Shown here piece after piece: positions 17,615 to 26,773 of a stretch of 64,000 nt of DNA. The stretch is taken from contig CP119076.1 of NCBI GenBank assembly GCA_029027985.1, positions 4,400,422 to 4,464,421 on the forward strand, given 5' to 3'. Position 1 is the stretch's first letter; every line of letters begins with the position of its first letter. The notes beneath the pieces were generated by a model. That model was not told the DNA's origin and did not search any database. It worked only from the letters and a program-made list of their open reading frames with translations. The position numbers and the translations under genes are program-made. The stretch comes from Klebsiella aerogenes. GTDB lineage: Bacteria; Pseudomonadota; Gammaproteobacteria; Enterobacterales; Enterobacteriaceae.

Positions 17615-20245
17615 ATGAACAAGATCCATGTCATTGCCCACACGCATTGGGATCAGGAATGGTATTTCACACTCCAGGACAGCAACATTCTGGCAACCTG
17701 GAATTTTGCCGATGTGATAAAAACCCTGGAGGAAACTCCTGACTACACCTGCTATCACTTAGACGGGCAGACCGCCGTGGTTGAAGACTTCCTCGCGATC
17801 AATCCGGGATACCGCAAAAGATTAACCCGCCTGGTCACAGAGAAACGGCTATTCATCGGCCCGTGGTATACCCAGACGGATACCTTCAATGTTCACGGCG
17901 AATCCATCATCCGCAACCTGAAGTACGGTATGCTCTCCGCGCGTAGTCTGGGGCACGCGATGATGGTTGGTTATCTGCCGGATACCTTCGGCCATAACGC
18001 GCAAATGCCAACTCTGCTGCGCGGTTGCGGTATTGATAACCTCGTATTCTGGCGCGGCGTTAACGATGACTCTCACATCAATCAAAGCCAGTTTATATGG
18101 CAAGCGCCTTCCGGCGCGCGCATCATTGCTTGCGCCATGGCCTGCGGCTATGGCGCAGCAAAACACATCTGCCCCGATGCTGAACACCTGCAGGGCAAAA
18201 TATTTCCGATCGTGAATCACATTCGCCAACGATCCGGCCTGCAAGATTTGCTACTTCCCTGCGGAGGCGATCAGGTCAATATCGATCCGGATCTCCCCAA
18301 AATACTAAAAATTGCCAGTCAGCAATCCCCCAATGGCGATCGCTTTCAGATCAACTCTCTGGAGGCCTGGATAAACATTCTCCGTCAACAAAGCGATCGG
18401 TTCGCTCGCTGGGCGGGAGAACTAAAATCGCCGCGGCATACCCGAATCCATAAAACCATCGGTTCGGTTCGTTATGACATCAAAAAGAAAAACTACGACG
18501 TCGAGCAGTATCTCCTGGGAACACTTGAGCCCACTATCGCGTTGGCTCGCCAGCATGGCGTCTACGTCAATTTGCAATGGGTGGACACTATCTGGAAAAA
18601 GCTGCTGCGCAGCCATGCGCACGACTCCATTGGCGGCTGCAACAGTGACGCCACAAATCGCGATATTCTTCACCGCCTTGAACAAGCGGAACAGTTGAAC
18701 CATAGCCTGTGGAACCTGGTGATCAGGGAGATGGCGCTCTCTTGTTGCCAGGAAGGAGAGTTGTTTATCCTTAATCCGACAGCATCGCCCTATTCAGGAA
18801 CATTTAAAACAGTCCTCTATAGTCGCACCCCGAGCATCGCGCTTTATCACCACCAACAACCCTTGCCATTCAGTGTACTTGAGCGAACAGAAATCCCCGG
18901 TGGTCGTACTGTTCAACTGACAGTCGAAGGAGAGCAAGAAGCCGAACTCCCGGCTTACTATCGCTGGCAGATAGCGTTTAAGGCACCCGCTTTTCCCGCC
19001 CTGGGCCATACGAGTATTCAGGTATATGAAACGCCACAACAGCCCCTCTCTGTTATGCAGGTTTCGGCCGAACAGACCATCGATAATGAATATTACCGAT
19101 TAACGCTGGACTCTGGTTCGCTTTCTCTTCTGGAAAAACGCAGCGGGAGACTCCTTACAGGGCTTCTTGCATTTGAAGACTGCGCCGATGCGGGCGACAG
19201 CTATGACTTCTCTCCTCTTCCCGACAATAACCCGACACTGTTTCATGAGTTTTACCCAATCAACTGTGAGAAAAGCCCGCATATTGAACGCCTGAAGCTG
19301 GGGGCGACGCTGACTCTACCTACTGCGCTAAACCAGCCGGATAAGTGTGCCATCAACGTCCAAATCGTCTGTGAGTTACGCCAGGACGAACCAAACCTGT
19401 TCATTGACCTCGATCTGGACAATACGGCATGCGATCATCGCCTGCGGCTTCTCATCAACAGCGATATTCAGACCCACGAATCAATCGCCTCCCAACCTTT
19501 TGCGCTCATACGCCGCCCGATTGCCGATGCGCCGACAAACTGGCGCGATCGCTATCGTGAAAAGCCCGTTGATATAGAGACCAGCGACGGTATTATCGCC
19601 ATCGATGCCCCCGGAAAAGCCTTAGTCATTAACAGCCTGGGAATGAAAGAATTTCAGGTTTTACATAACACATCTGCTCAAATTGCCCTGACGCTTTTTA
19701 AATCCACCGGAGTATTAGGGCGAGATGATCTTGAATGGCGGCCGGGCCGGGCCTCCGGAATTAACAACACGGTTGTCCACACGCCGGATGCACAGTTACT
19801 AAAGCCCCTGCACTTTTCCCTGGCCTTAGCGCTGACGGAAAGAGCCGATCACCTAACCTTAAGGCTGCTGGAGCAAAGAGTGATACGCCAGCCTGTCGCC
19901 TGGCAGCACCAGACGCTGAACACCCTGGATCACCGGCTCGATCGTTTCACTCTGAATTTCGATTCCCATTCAATGCCAACAGACTTCAGCTTTCTGGCTT
20001 TGCCGGAGCCGCTCATCTTGTCAGCAATACCTCATGCACAGACAGTTGACGGTACGATCGTACGCATTTTCAACGCTGGCGCGACCCCGGTAGCCATTCC
20101 CCCATCACTCAAGGGTGTCCCACAGGTTAACTACCTGGAAGAATTTATCTCCCCCTGTGCGGCGATCATGCCCGCCAACACATGCGACTTTCTTTTCCGC
20201 CATCATGAGCATCAGGAGCACCATGAATCCATCCGCCCGCAATAA
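17615..20245 (+). CDS. GH38 alpha-mannosidase (MngB-like)
   Basis: 876 aa, as in E. coli MngB (877). It opens with HVIAHTHWDQEWYFT, whose His and Asp are zinc ligands in GH38; the predicted nucleophile is Asp123 in LPDTFGHNAQMP; HAHDSIGGCNSD near residue 335 supplies another zinc histidine. The N-terminal (beta/alpha)7 domain is followed by a helical middle and a large beta-sandwich C-terminal half. MngB cleaves 2-O-(6-phospho-mannosyl)-glycerate. The adjacent phosphorylase suggests that here the aglycone may be larger. The ATG directly abuts the EIIBC stop codon, and the last 23 bases overlap the next gene. Confidence 0.85.
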   Translation: MNKIHVIAHTHWDQEWYFTLQDSNILATWNFADVIKTLEETPDYTCYHLDGQTAVVEDFLAINPGYRKRLTRLVTEKRLFIGPWYTQTDTFNVHGESIIRNLKYGMLSARSLGHAMMVGYLPDTFGHNAQMPTLLRGCGIDNLVFWRGVNDDSHINQSQFIWQAPSGARIIACAMACGYGAAKHICPDAEHLQGKIFPIVNHIRQRSGLQDLLLPCGGDQVNIDPDLPKILKIASQQSPNGDRFQINSLEAWINILRQQSDRFARWAGELKSPRHTRIHKTIGSVRYDIKKKNYDVEQYLLGTLEPTIALARQHGVYVNLQWVDTIWKKLLRSHAHDSIGGCNSDATNRDILHRLEQAEQLNHSLWNLVIREMALSCCQEGELFILNPTASPYSGTFKTVLYSRTPSIALYHHQQPLPFSVLERTEIPGGRTVQLTVEGEQEAELPAYYRWQIAFKAPAFPALGHTSIQVYETPQQPLSVMQVSAEQTIDNEYYRLTLDSGSLSLLEKRSGRLLTGLLAFEDCADAGDSYDFSPLPDNNPTLFHEFYPINCEKSPHIERLKLGATLTLPTALNQPDKCAINVQIVCELRQDEPNLFIDLDLDNTACDHRLRLLINSDIQTHESIASQPFALIRRPIADAPTNWRDRYREKPVDIETSDGIIAIDAPGKALVINSLGMKEFQVLHNTSAQIALTLFKSTGVLGRDDLEWRPGRASGINNTVVHTPDAQLLKPLHFSLALALTERADHLTLRLLEQRVIRQPVAWQHQTLNTLDHRLDRFTLNFDSHSMPTDFSFLALPEPLILSAIPHAQTVDGTIVRIFNAGATPVAIPPSLKGVPQVNYLEEFISPCAAIMPANTCDFLFRHHEHQEHHESIRPQ

Positions 20246-21932
20246 CATCGTTGAGAAAACACTGGCGCAACTTTATCCTGCCGCACAGATCCCCGCGCTT
20301 ATCACGCGTATTCACCAACTGTGTCAGCACTGGAAAAAGAAGACGCGAGAGCCGGCGTTGCTCGATCAAACCCGCGTCTGGATGATCGCCTACGGCGACA
20401 GCATCACGGCACCGGATAAGCACGCGCTCGCGACGTTATGCCGGTTTTCACAGAACCGGCTCGAGAATGTGATAAGCGATATCCACCTGCTGCCGATGTA
20501 CCCCTGGACGTCTGATGATGGATTCAGCGTGACGGACTACCGGAAAATTGCCCCTGAACTGGGAACATGGGACGATATTGCCGATCTGGCATGCCATTTC
20601 AACCTTATGTTTGACTTTGTCATTAACCATGTCTCGCAACAAAGCCGCTGGTTTCAAGGATACTTGCAGGGTGACCCTCGTTACGAAAACTATGTTATCA
20701 GCGCCGACCCGGACGCCGATTACCACCGGGTGACTCGTCCGAGGACGCTGCCGTTGCTAACCCCCTTCACGCGGCAATCCGGAGAGAAGGTACACATCTG
20801 GACAACGTTCAGCGCCGACCAGATCGACCTTAACTTTCGGGAACCTGAAGTACTGCTGGAAAGCATTGATATCCTGCTTCAATACGCCGCTTGCGGCGCC
20901 CGCGCCATTCGCCTCGATGCCATTGGTTTTTTGTGGAAGGAGAAAAATAGTTGCTGTATCCACCTGGCGCAAACTCATCAGATTATTAAGCTCTGGCGCG
21001 TCATACTGGAAGAGACCTTCCCGGACTGCCTGTTAATAACCGAAACGAACGTTCCTCATCAGGAAAACATCCAATATTTTGGCAACGGTGACGAAGCCCA
21101 TATGGTATATCAGTTCCCACTGCCGCCGTTGACGCTACACGCATTCCTACGTGGCGATGCGCGCTGGCTACGCCAGTGGGCGCAGTCGCTTGACCAGGAA
21201 GTTCTCCCCGAAAACACCACATTCTTCAATTTTCTCGCCAGCCATGACGGTATTGGGCTGCGCCCTGTGGAACATCTATTGGATGGGGATGAAAAAGCAT
21301 TTCTTATCAATGAAGTGGAACGAAAGCATGGGCGAGTCTCATGGAAAACAAATCCCGATGGCAGCCAGTCGCCCTATGAACTCAATATTAACTACCTGAG
21401 TGCGCTAAGCGAGCCTGGAGAAAACATAGATGCGCAGGTAGACCGATTCGTCGCCTCACAGGCCATCCTGTTTATGTTGCGCGGCGTTCCGGCAATTTAC
21501 TACCACAGTCTGTTTGGCAGTGAAAATGATCAAGTTGGGTTGGCTGAAACAGGAGTAAACCGGCGAATTAATCGTCAAAAGCTGGATTTCGCCACGTTGA
21601 ATACTGAACTTCTTAACCCGAAAAGTCTGCGGGCGAGAATCTTTTCTCGCCTGGCGACGCTGTTAACGTTGCGCAGAAAATATGCCGCATTCTCACCTCA
21701 GGCGACTCAGCGGGTACTAGACCTTCCCGACACCTTTTTCGGTCTTGTGCGCCATCATCCACAAACCCACGAAACACTGTATTGCGTGGTCAATCTTACC
21801 GGTTTTTCACAACCGTTATCGCTGCCTGCAACCGGTCTCGACCTTCTGACGGGAGAATGCTTCTCCGGCACCGGCGAACTGAATGCCTGGCAAATTCTCT
21901 GGCTAAATACCGATACCCCTCAGGAGGCATAA
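20223..21932 (+). CDS. GH13_18 (sucrose phosphorylase-type) glycoside phosphorylase, YcjM-like
   Basis: 569 aa. Clearly related to E. coli YcjM (glucosylglycerate phosphorylase): HLLPMYPWTSDDGFSVTDY, FDFVINHVS, RAIRLDAIGFLWKE (nucleophile Asp), LITETNVPH (acid Glu) and NFLASHDGIGL. Enzymes of this subfamily release alpha-glucose-1-phosphate from sucrose, glucosylglycerate or sucrose-6-phosphate. The ATG at 20223 follows AGGAG and overlaps the mannosidase by 23 bp, so translation is probably coupled. The upstream frame to 20115 lies inside the mannosidase and is rejected. The exact acceptor (glycerate, glycerol, phosphorylated sugar) is not known. Confidence 0.82.
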   Translation: MNPSARNNIVEKTLAQLYPAAQIPALITRIHQLCQHWKKKTREPALLDQTRVWMIAYGDSITAPDKHALATLCRFSQNRLENVISDIHLLPMYPWTSDDGFSVTDYRKIAPELGTWDDIADLACHFNLMFDFVINHVSQQSRWFQGYLQGDPRYENYVISADPDADYHRVTRPRTLPLLTPFTRQSGEKVHIWTTFSADQIDLNFREPEVLLESIDILLQYAACGARAIRLDAIGFLWKEKNSCCIHLAQTHQIIKLWRVILEETFPDCLLITETNVPHQENIQYFGNGDEAHMVYQFPLPPLTLHAFLRGDARWLRQWAQSLDQEVLPENTTFFNFLASHDGIGLRPVEHLLDGDEKAFLINEVERKHGRVSWKTNPDGSQSPYELNINYLSALSEPGENIDAQVDRFVASQAILFMLRGVPAIYYHSLFGSENDQVGLAETGVNRRINRQKLDFATLNTELLNPKSLRARIFSRLATLLTLRRKYAAFSPQATQRVLDLPDTFFGLVRHHPQTHETLYCVVNLTGFSQPLSLPATGLDLLTGECFSGTGELNAWQILWLNTDTPQEA

Positions 21933-21933
21933 C

Positions 21934-22506
21934 ATGGATTTGTCTACACTGACACGCCCCGAACTGATCTTTATCAATCCAGTACAGCGATCGCCGAATG
22001 CATTGATTGAGCAAATGGCGCAATCTCTGGCGCAACAAGGGATTGTTCATCATGCCGATCATTTTATCGCCAGCGTGATGCGCCGGGAAAAAGAAGGCCC
22101 GACAGCGCTGGGGGAAACGCTGGCCGTTCCTCATGGAAAATGCGACAGCGTCGGCCAGGCGGCCTTTTGCATCGCGTTGTTTCAGGATCCGATTATGTGG
22201 CCCGGCCTGGAAGGAGATGAAGAGGTCAAACTGGTGTTTCTACTCGCTATCCCTCCCGCAGAAGCCGGGAGTACACATATGCAGCTATTAACACAACTCA
22301 CTTCAATGCTGGTCGACGATAGTCTGCGCCAACAGATACTTAACGCCACTTCAGCCGATACGCTAATGGCGCTACTGTCGCAGAAAATCATTCCCAACAC
22401 GCCTGAACCCGCTGCACGACCAAAAAGCAAACCTGCAATCCCCATTCTGTTAGGCCTCATTGCAGGAGCCGCGTTTATCAGTGCCGGGCTCCACTGGACG
22501 CCATAG
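21934..22506 (+). CDS. PTS fructose-type EIIA with C-terminal membrane tail
   Basis: 190 aa. Residues about 5-150 form a PTS_EIIA_2 (fructose/mannitol) domain with the phosphohistidine His67 in LAVPHGK. After a Pro-rich linker (TPEPAARPKSKP) comes a hydrophobic segment at about 168-187 (IPILLGLIAGAAFISAGLHW), an apparent membrane anchor, unusual for a EIIA, which is normally soluble. It begins one base after the phosphorylase stop codon and should pass phosphate to the EIIBC at 16208. Confidence 0.8.
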   Translation: MDLSTLTRPELIFINPVQRSPNALIEQMAQSLAQQGIVHHADHFIASVMRREKEGPTALGETLAVPHGKCDSVGQAAFCIALFQDPIMWPGLEGDEEVKLVFLLAIPPAEAGSTHMQLLTQLTSMLVDDSLRQQILNATSADTLMALLSQKIIPNTPEPAARPKSKPAIPILLGLIAGAAFISAGLHWTP

Positions 22507-22524
22507 TATTGTGTCTTTCATGCT

Positions 22525-22550
22525 CCCCGGTGGCGCTGCGCTTACCGGGG
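22525..22550. repeat. REP-like palindrome between clusters 1 and 2
   Basis: CCCCGG ... CCGGGG around a TGGCGCTGCGCTTA core lies between two convergent operons and probably serves as a shared transcript-end barrier. The same core is amplified in the array after cpdB. Confidence 0.65.
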
Positions 22551-22573
22551 CTACGGGTTCGTACGGTTGGGCC

Positions 22574-23926
22574 TTATGCGCGGTCGGCGTCAGGAATGGC
22601 AACGCTCGCTTCCGGCTGCGTCGAGGCATGCTCTTCTTTCGCCTTCAGGCGATCCCAGGCGCGGAAGAACGGATAATAAACCACCAGCGAAATGGTGAGA
22701 TTCACCACCTGCAGTACAGTGCCGGAAATATGCCCGCCGGTCGCCAGATAGCCGCTGATAAAAATCGGCGTGGTGAACGGCAATGCAATCCCCGCAGGCG
22801 GCGCCACCAGCCCGGTCGCCATCGCGGTATACGAAACAATCACCAGCAGTACCGGGGTCAAAATAAACGGCAGGAAGAAGTACGGGTTCATCACCAGCGG
22901 GATGCCAAATACCATGGGCTCACTGATGTTAAACAGCGCTCCCGGCGCGGCGATTTTGCCCAGTTGCTTCATCTGCTGGCTACGGCTGCGCAGTAACATA
23001 AAAATCACCAGCCCCAGCAACGCGCCGGTACCGCCGGGCGCGATCCACAGGTCGTAAAACTGTTGGGTAATAATGTGCGGGATCGGCTGGCCGTTCTGAA
23101 ACGCCGTCAGGTTCTCCGACATATTCGACAGCCACACCGGCTGGATAAACACCAGCACAATCGCATCGCCGTGCAGCCCCAGCGTCCACAGAATACCGAT
23201 CACAATGACTGAGATAATCATCCCCGGCAGCGTACCGCCGACGTGGTGCATCGGAATACCGATAAGCGTCGCAATCATGCTGTTAATGTCGCCGAACGGC
23301 GAGGCTTCTACCGCCAGACGCAGCGCCAGCACCACTGCCAGCACACAGAAGCCGGGAACCAGGGCCAGGAACGATTTCGCCACCGCTGGTGGTACGCCGT
23401 CCGGCATACGGATAACGAGGTTGCGGCTGGCGACGAAACGATAAATTTCCGTCGACAGCAGCGAAATGACGATGGCGACAAACAGCCCCTGGCTGCCGAC
23501 CATACTCACCGGGATCACCCCTTTAATGACCTCCGCCGCGCCGTGTACCGGGGTAAACAACGTGTTCTGCGGAATCGTCATCACGAAGGCCACCAGCGAC
23601 ATCGCCCCGGCGCTTAGCGGGTCGATGGTACGGTACTTCTCCGCCAATCGGTAGGCGATGCCGAAACTGGAAATCAGCGCCATGATGTCGTAGGTCGCTT
23701 TGACCGGATACAGCATTTTATCGCGCCAGACATCGCCAAACAGGCCGCTCATCATGTCGGCATAGCCGGGAATCGGCAGGTAGGCGAAAATCAGGAAAAA
23801 CGAGCCAATCAGCATAAACGGCATATTCAGAATGATGCCGTCGCGCACCGACAGGACGTGCTTTTGCCCGGCGATTTTCAGCGCCGCCGGCATGACGTAA
23901 CGTTCAATCCAGCTTGTATTCGACAT
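22574..23926 (-). CDS. PTS lactose/cellobiose-type EIIC permease
   Basis: 450 aa integral membrane protein of the CelB/ChbC family, with about ten hydrophobic segments. Family-typical stretches include RDGIILNMPFMLIGSFFLI near residue 27, a NISEPMVFGIPLVMNPYFF block near 335 and a C-terminal cytosolic tail. Last gene of a minus-strand operon with EIIB (25351) and a GH4 enzyme (23952). The expected substrate is an aryl- or oligo-beta-glucoside imported as 6-phosphate; the sugar cannot be fixed from sequence. Confidence 0.88.
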   Translation of the reverse strand: MSNTSWIERYVMPAALKIAGQKHVLSVRDGIILNMPFMLIGSFFLIFAYLPIPGYADMMSGLFGDVWRDKMLYPVKATYDIMALISSFGIAYRLAEKYRTIDPLSAGAMSLVAFVMTIPQNTLFTPVHGAAEVIKGVIPVSMVGSQGLFVAIVISLLSTEIYRFVASRNLVIRMPDGVPPAVAKSFLALVPGFCVLAVVLALRLAVEASPFGDINSMIATLIGIPMHHVGGTLPGMIISVIVIGILWTLGLHGDAIVLVFIQPVWLSNMSENLTAFQNGQPIPHIITQQFYDLWIAPGGTGALLGLVIFMLLRSRSQQMKQLGKIAAPGALFNISEPMVFGIPLVMNPYFFLPFILTPVLLVIVSYTAMATGLVAPPAGIALPFTTPIFISGYLATGGHISGTVLQVVNLTISLVVYYPFFRAWDRLKAKEEHASTQPEASVAIPDADRA

Positions 23927-23951
23927 GGTGTGCTCCCCGAGGGAAATGCGG

Positions 23952-25259
23952 TCAGTTAAATTGCGTCAGCCATTGACGGTTTATGGTTAATACTTCATCC
24001 AGCAGCGCCTGGGCATCGGTGACGTTACCGACCAGAGGATTGGTCACCAGCGCCAACAGCGCGCTATCGCGGCAGCCGTGTACTGCGGCTTCAATCGTCA
24101 GCCGCTCAAAGGCTTTCACCTGCTGGGTCAGGCCGTTCATCGCTGGCGGCAGCGCGCCGAACGCCAGCGGACGCGCGCCCTGCGCATCGATAATACTGTT
24201 GGTTTCGACGACCGCATCATCATCCAGCCCGTGGATCGCGCCGTTGTTGCGGGTATTCACCACCATCTCCGCGCCAAGATTGTTATGGATGGCGTTAATC
24301 AGCTCGACGGCCACTTCCGAGTAGTACGCGCCGCCGCGGAAGCTCAGCTGTTCTGGTTTTTCTGCCAGCTGTGGGTCGGCGTACAGCGCAAACAGTTCCT
24401 GCTCGACCTTCATCACCTGCTCGGCGCGGGTGCCTTTGCTTTTCGCCGCGGCGATCTCTTCCGCCAGCATCGCCGGCGTCAGCCAGAAATAGCGGTGATA
24501 GGGGCACGGAATCGCCTTCAGCGCACGCAAGAATTCCGCCGGCCACGGCAGCTCTTTGATGTTATTCATCGACAGCGCCTTACCGTCGCACAGCATCTCA
24601 ATCACCTTGCCGGTCACATCCTCGCGTCCCTGCATCACCTTGTGCACCCAGACCATATGGTTCAGCCCGGCAAAACGCAGTTTGACCTCAGACTCCCGCG
24701 CGCCCAGCATGCCAACGATCATATGCTGCATATTGATCGGCACGTTGCACAACCCGATGATCTTCGCCTTGCTGTAGCGGCTGACCGCTTCGGTGACGAT
24801 CCCTGCCGGGTTAGTGAAGTTGAGAATAAAAGCCTCCGGCGCCAGCTGTTCCACTTTGCGCGCCACTTCAAGGATCACCGGGATCGTGCGCAGCGCTTTA
24901 GCGAATCCGCCAACGCCGGTGGTCTCCTGGCCCAGCAGGTTGTATTTAAGCCCCAGTCGTTCGTCGGCGGCGCGCGCCGCCAGCTGTCCGACGCGCAACT
25001 GAGTCAGCACAAAGCGGGCACCGCGGATCGCCTCGTCGAGCGTAAAATGAACGCTAACCACCACCTGTTCCAGCCCTTTATGTTTCAGCATCCTCCGGGT
25101 CAGCGCGGCAATGATCTCGACCTTTTCCTTACCGGATTCCACATCCACCAGCGCCAGCTCCGTGACCGGAAGCTGTTCATAACGAACGATAATCCCTTCA
25201 ATAAGCTCCGGCGTGTAACTACTGCCGCCGCCGATAACGGCGATTTTCAGTGCTTGCAT
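23952..25259 (-). CDS. 6-phospho-beta-glucosidase, GH4 (CelF/ChbF-like)
   Basis: 435 aa. GH4 enzymes use NAD+ and a divalent metal. A Rossmann start ([19 protein letters not shown]), [13 protein letters not shown] near residue 150, the metal cysteine in [12 protein letters not shown] near 170 and a HNN motif near 290 are visible. It cleaves phosphorylated beta-glucosides in the cytosol after PTS import. The ATG at 25259 is preceded by AGAGGT; an upstream codon at 25304 is rejected. Middle gene of the operon. Confidence 0.88.
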   Translation of the reverse strand: MQALKIAVIGGGSSYTPELIEGIIVRYEQLPVTELALVDVESGKEKVEIIAALTRRMLKHKGLEQVVVSVHFTLDEAIRGARFVLTQLRVGQLAARAADERLGLKYNLLGQETTGVGGFAKALRTIPVILEVARKVEQLAPEAFILNFTNPAGIVTEAVSRYSKAKIIGLCNVPINMQHMIVGMLGARESEVKLRFAGLNHMVWVHKVMQGREDVTGKVIEMLCDGKALSMNNIKELPWPAEFLRALKAIPCPYHRYFWLTPAMLAEEIAAAKSKGTRAEQVMKVEQELFALYADPQLAEKPEQLSFRGGAYYSEVAVELINAIHNNLGAEMVVNTRNNGAIHGLDDDAVVETNSIIDAQGARPLAFGALPPAMNGLTQQVKAFERLTIEAAVHGCRDSALLALVTNPLVGNVTDAQALLDEVLTINRQWLTQFN

Positions 25260-25350
25260 AGTGACCTCTATTCGCATCTTTTCGGCATGCAGAGAACCGC
25301 GCACGATCGTCAGGACCGCGCGTGATGATGATAAAAATGGGATGAGAAAA

Positions 25351-25659
25351 TTAGTGTTCGAGCAGGGCCAGCGCTTTATCCAGCACCGCGGCGCCGCGCA
25401 TCATGCCGTAGTCGGCCATATCGATAACCGCGACCGCTTTACCCTGCGGCGCCGCCAGCGCGGTCAGGCGTCCGGCTTCGTATTTGACCTGCGGCCCCAG
25501 CAGAATCACGTCGGCGTTCGGTAGCTCGCGTTCAAATTCCGCCACTGCCACCGCATAGATCTCCAGCGACAGCGCGCGTTGCTGGGCTTCCGCTTTCATC
25601 TTATTCACCAGCATGCTGGTGGACATACCTGCGGCACAACAGAGTACGATTCGTGGCAT
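25351..25659 (-). CDS. PTS lactose/cellobiose-type EIIB
   Basis: 102 aa soluble phosphocarrier. The phosphocysteine lies in the P-loop-like start VLCCAAGMSTSMLV (second Cys, about residue 8); the remainder is the alternating alpha/beta fold of ChbB. First gene of the operon; no lactose-type EIIA gene is visible in the cluster. Confidence 0.9.
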   Translation of the reverse strand: MPRIVLCCAAGMSTSMLVNKMKAEAQQRALSLEIYAVAVAEFERELPNADVILLGPQVKYEAGRLTALAAPQGKAVAVIDMADYGMMRGAAVLDKALALLEH

Positions 25660-25745
25660 TACGCTTCCCCTTTGCTTGTTTATCGCTTCAGCCCTCAGGG
25701 CCTGTATGACTATATTGTTAATATTGTGTGATAGTGAAGGCTATA

Positions 25746-25760
25746 TGAAAATAATTTTCA
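25746..25760. promoter_or_regulatory. 15-bp palindrome, candidate RpiR operator (site 1)
   Basis: TGAAAATAATTTTCA is a perfect palindrome about a central A. It lies in the divergent gap (25660-25921) about 90 bp upstream of the EIIB start. A CRP-like half site TGTGAT is at 25765-25770. A closely related palindrome occurs at 25876-25890. Confidence 0.55.
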
Positions 25761-25875
25761 CCGATGTGATCAAGGCTCAATTTTTGCGCATTATTACACC
25801 ACGCGACTGTTGAATAGCAGCGGCAGCCATAGGAAATATCCAGCACTGGTGCTATAAAGAACGACATTCGATAAG

Positions 25876-25890
25876 TGAAAAATATTTTCA
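25876..25890. promoter_or_regulatory. 15-bp near-palindrome, candidate RpiR operator (site 2)
   Basis: TGAAAAATATTTTCA shares the TGAAAA/TTTTCA ends of site 1 and lies 32 bp before the RpiR start codon, suited to autoregulation. The two sites are 130 bp apart. Confidence 0.5.
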
Positions 25891-25921
25891 AAGCCGGGTT
25901 CTGCAGAAAGGGAACATCAGG

Positions 25922-26665
25922 ATGGATATCGTTGGTCAGTTACAGGAAGGATTAGTCCGCTTTAGCGCTCAGGAGTCGCGCGTCGCCGCCTTTATTCTGG
26001 AAAATCTTAGCTTTACCGCCAGCGCCTCCATTGATGAACTGGCCGCCAGCGCCGGGGTCAGCCCGGCCACCATCACCCGCTTCGCCCGCTCGGTGGGCTG
26101 TGATGATATTCGCGATTTACGTAAGCAGCTGGCGCAGGCCAGCGAACGGCGCGCCAGTTGGCTGACGCCGGATAGCGCCGCCCTGCCCGCCGCCTGGCGC
26201 GACAAGCTAAGCTATCTGGGCGATACGCTGACCCGCCAGCTCGGCCACACCGCGGAAGCAGCGGTAGAAAAGTGCAAGTCGTGCCTGCTGAGTGCCCGCG
26301 CGGTGCACTGCTTCGCCCTCGGCGCGCAGGACGGGGCGCTGGCGGCGCTGCTACAGCATCAGTTGCTGCCGTCCGGCATCGCCATCAATCTTTGCCAGGA
26401 TGCCGCGCTAATGCGGATGACCGCCTGCACCCTCAATGACGATCACCTCCTGCTGGTGCTGGCCACCGCCGAGGCCAACGCCGTATTGCAGAGCGCGACG
26501 CTGCAGGCGCGCACGCAGGGGGTGACCATTATCGCCCTGACGCCGGAACAGCACGCGCTTGCCAATATGGCCACCGCCATTCTTCCGCTTCCCGCCAATC
26601 CACAACAGGCCCGTTATGCACTGCTACTGCTGGTGGATCTGCTTAATGATACCTTGATTGCCTGA
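25922..26665 (+). CDS. RpiR-family transcriptional regulator (cluster 2)
   Basis: 247 aa. N-terminal RpiR helix-turn-helix (about 1-77; SIDELAASAGVSPATITRFARSVG) and a SIS-type domain (about 100-245). The SIS core is degenerate: the usual SxSG phosphate loop is replaced by VLATAEANAVLQSAT. Divergent from the beta-glucoside PTS operon, hence its probable regulator. It begins at ATG 25922 after AGG. Confidence 0.85.
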   Translation: MDIVGQLQEGLVRFSAQESRVAAFILENLSFTASASIDELAASAGVSPATITRFARSVGCDDIRDLRKQLAQASERRASWLTPDSAALPAAWRDKLSYLGDTLTRQLGHTAEAAVEKCKSCLLSARAVHCFALGAQDGALAALLQHQLLPSGIAINLCQDAALMRMTACTLNDDHLLLVLATAEANAVLQSATLQARTQGVTIIALTPEQHALANMATAILPLPANPQQARYALLLLVDLLNDTLIA

Positions 26666-26671
26666 CTTTTT

Positions 26672-26700
26672 GCCCGGCCAGCTATCGGCCGGGCCCGATT
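26672..26700 (+). terminator. Intrinsic terminator after the cluster 2 regulator
   Basis: GCCCGGCC (26672-26679) pairs with GGCCGGGC (26687-26694), followed by CCGATTTTTGC with five T residues. Good GC stem; T tract slightly displaced. Confidence 0.75.
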
Positions 26701-26773
26701 TTTGCTTATATTTTAAGCATCTAAATTTACATTTCACGCCAGTGCCCACCATCCGTACTCTCACCTTTTTACC

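Noticed and set aside
14475-22506. Recent horizontal insertion or genomic island carrying cluster 1
   Set aside because: The porin and regulator are AT-richer than neighbours, but no integrase, tRNA target, direct repeats or IS remnants flank the cluster; acquisition remains possible but unproven.
24078-25325. 415-codon plus-strand open frame opposite the GH4 gene
   Set aside because: It mirrors the GH4 gene; no SD, biased composition and no known domain, while the minus-strand protein has clear GH4 motifs.
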